Assembly: GCA_022844575.1 (NCBI GenBank)
Contig: JALHLL010000189.1
Span: 1 to 6,830 of the forward strand
Direction of reading: 5' to 3'
Origin: a bacterium
GTDB taxonomy: Bacteria; Bacteroidota; Ignavibacteria; Kapaibacteriales; UBA961
DNA: 6,830 nt
Shown here: piece by piece, positions 6,688 through 6,830 of the stretch
Layout of the letters: every line of letters begins with the position of its first letter
How positions within the stretch are numbered: the first letter of the stretch is position 1
Made by a program: the position numbers and the translations under genes
Notes under the pieces: generated by a model
Databases searched by the model: none
The model's input: only the letters and a program-made list of their open reading frames with translations
What the model was told of the DNA's origin: nothing

Positions 6688-6764
6688 TATCTGCGCAGCA
6701 TTCTTTATAGCATGGAGTATTAGCTCTATAAAAAAGTTACATTTGCTTATACACTTTTACCCAT

Positions 6765-6797
6765 AAAAAAAGGAAGAACTTTTTGGGTTCTTCCTTT
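6765..6797 (-). terminator. Rho-independent terminator for a leftward gene beyond the right edge
   Basis: Arms AAAGGAAGAAC (6769-6779) and GTTCTTCCTTT (6787-6797) form a perfect 11-bp stem around a 7-nt loop. On the minus strand the stem runs directly into a T tract (complement of A 6765-6771). No T tract follows on the plus strand, so it acts leftward. It would insulate the propeller gene from a leftward gene whose coding region is not resolvable in the last 33 bases. Confidence 0.85.
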
Positions 6798-6830
6798 AAG
6801 TTGCTATTGTTTAGTTTATATACTTAACTG

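Overview
The window looks like AT-rich chromosomal DNA from a member of the Bacteroidota or a close relative. Two things suggest this. A large secreted beta-propeller protein ends in what looks like a type IX secretion (T9SS) C-terminal sorting domain. None of the genes has a convincing Shine-Dalgarno sequence ahead of its start. No species-level assignment is possible from the sequence alone.

Left part (1-3659, all on the minus strand): five closely packed leftward genes. The first to be transcribed is a DinB/YfiT-like four-helix-bundle protein (3213-3659). After it come four genes for small multi-pass membrane proteins (2554-3183, 1903-2523, 558-1871, and 1-491, which runs off the left edge). 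All four belong to one paralogous family that I cannot name. One is a head-to-tail fusion of two family units, so the window holds five units. Each unit has an aromatic W-[KR]-W-F type N-terminus (degenerate in one), about six membrane segments, two internally repeated Gln/Leu/basic turn motifs, and, where complete, a Y-I-x-[EK]-Q tail. Gaps are 29, 30, 31 and 66 nt and no terminator is visible between genes, so they probably form one operon. This is the most unusual content of the window.

Middle (3660-4342): a 223-nt divergent intergenic region, then a rightward gene for a small lipoprotein with a C-x-C-C-G-G motif (3883-4245). A strong bidirectional terminator (4285-4320) separates it from the convergent gene to its right.

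Right part (4343-6830): a leftward gene for a 767-residue exported protein with about 14-15 beta-propeller blades, several of clear WD40 type, an unusual cysteine-rich insertion and a T9SS-type sorting domain. Upstream of it are a small inverted repeat and a terminator hairpin for a leftward gene beyond the right edge. No RNA genes, CRISPR arrays, insertion sequences or phage genes were seen. The functional link between the DinB-like protein and the membrane array is inferred only from gene order.
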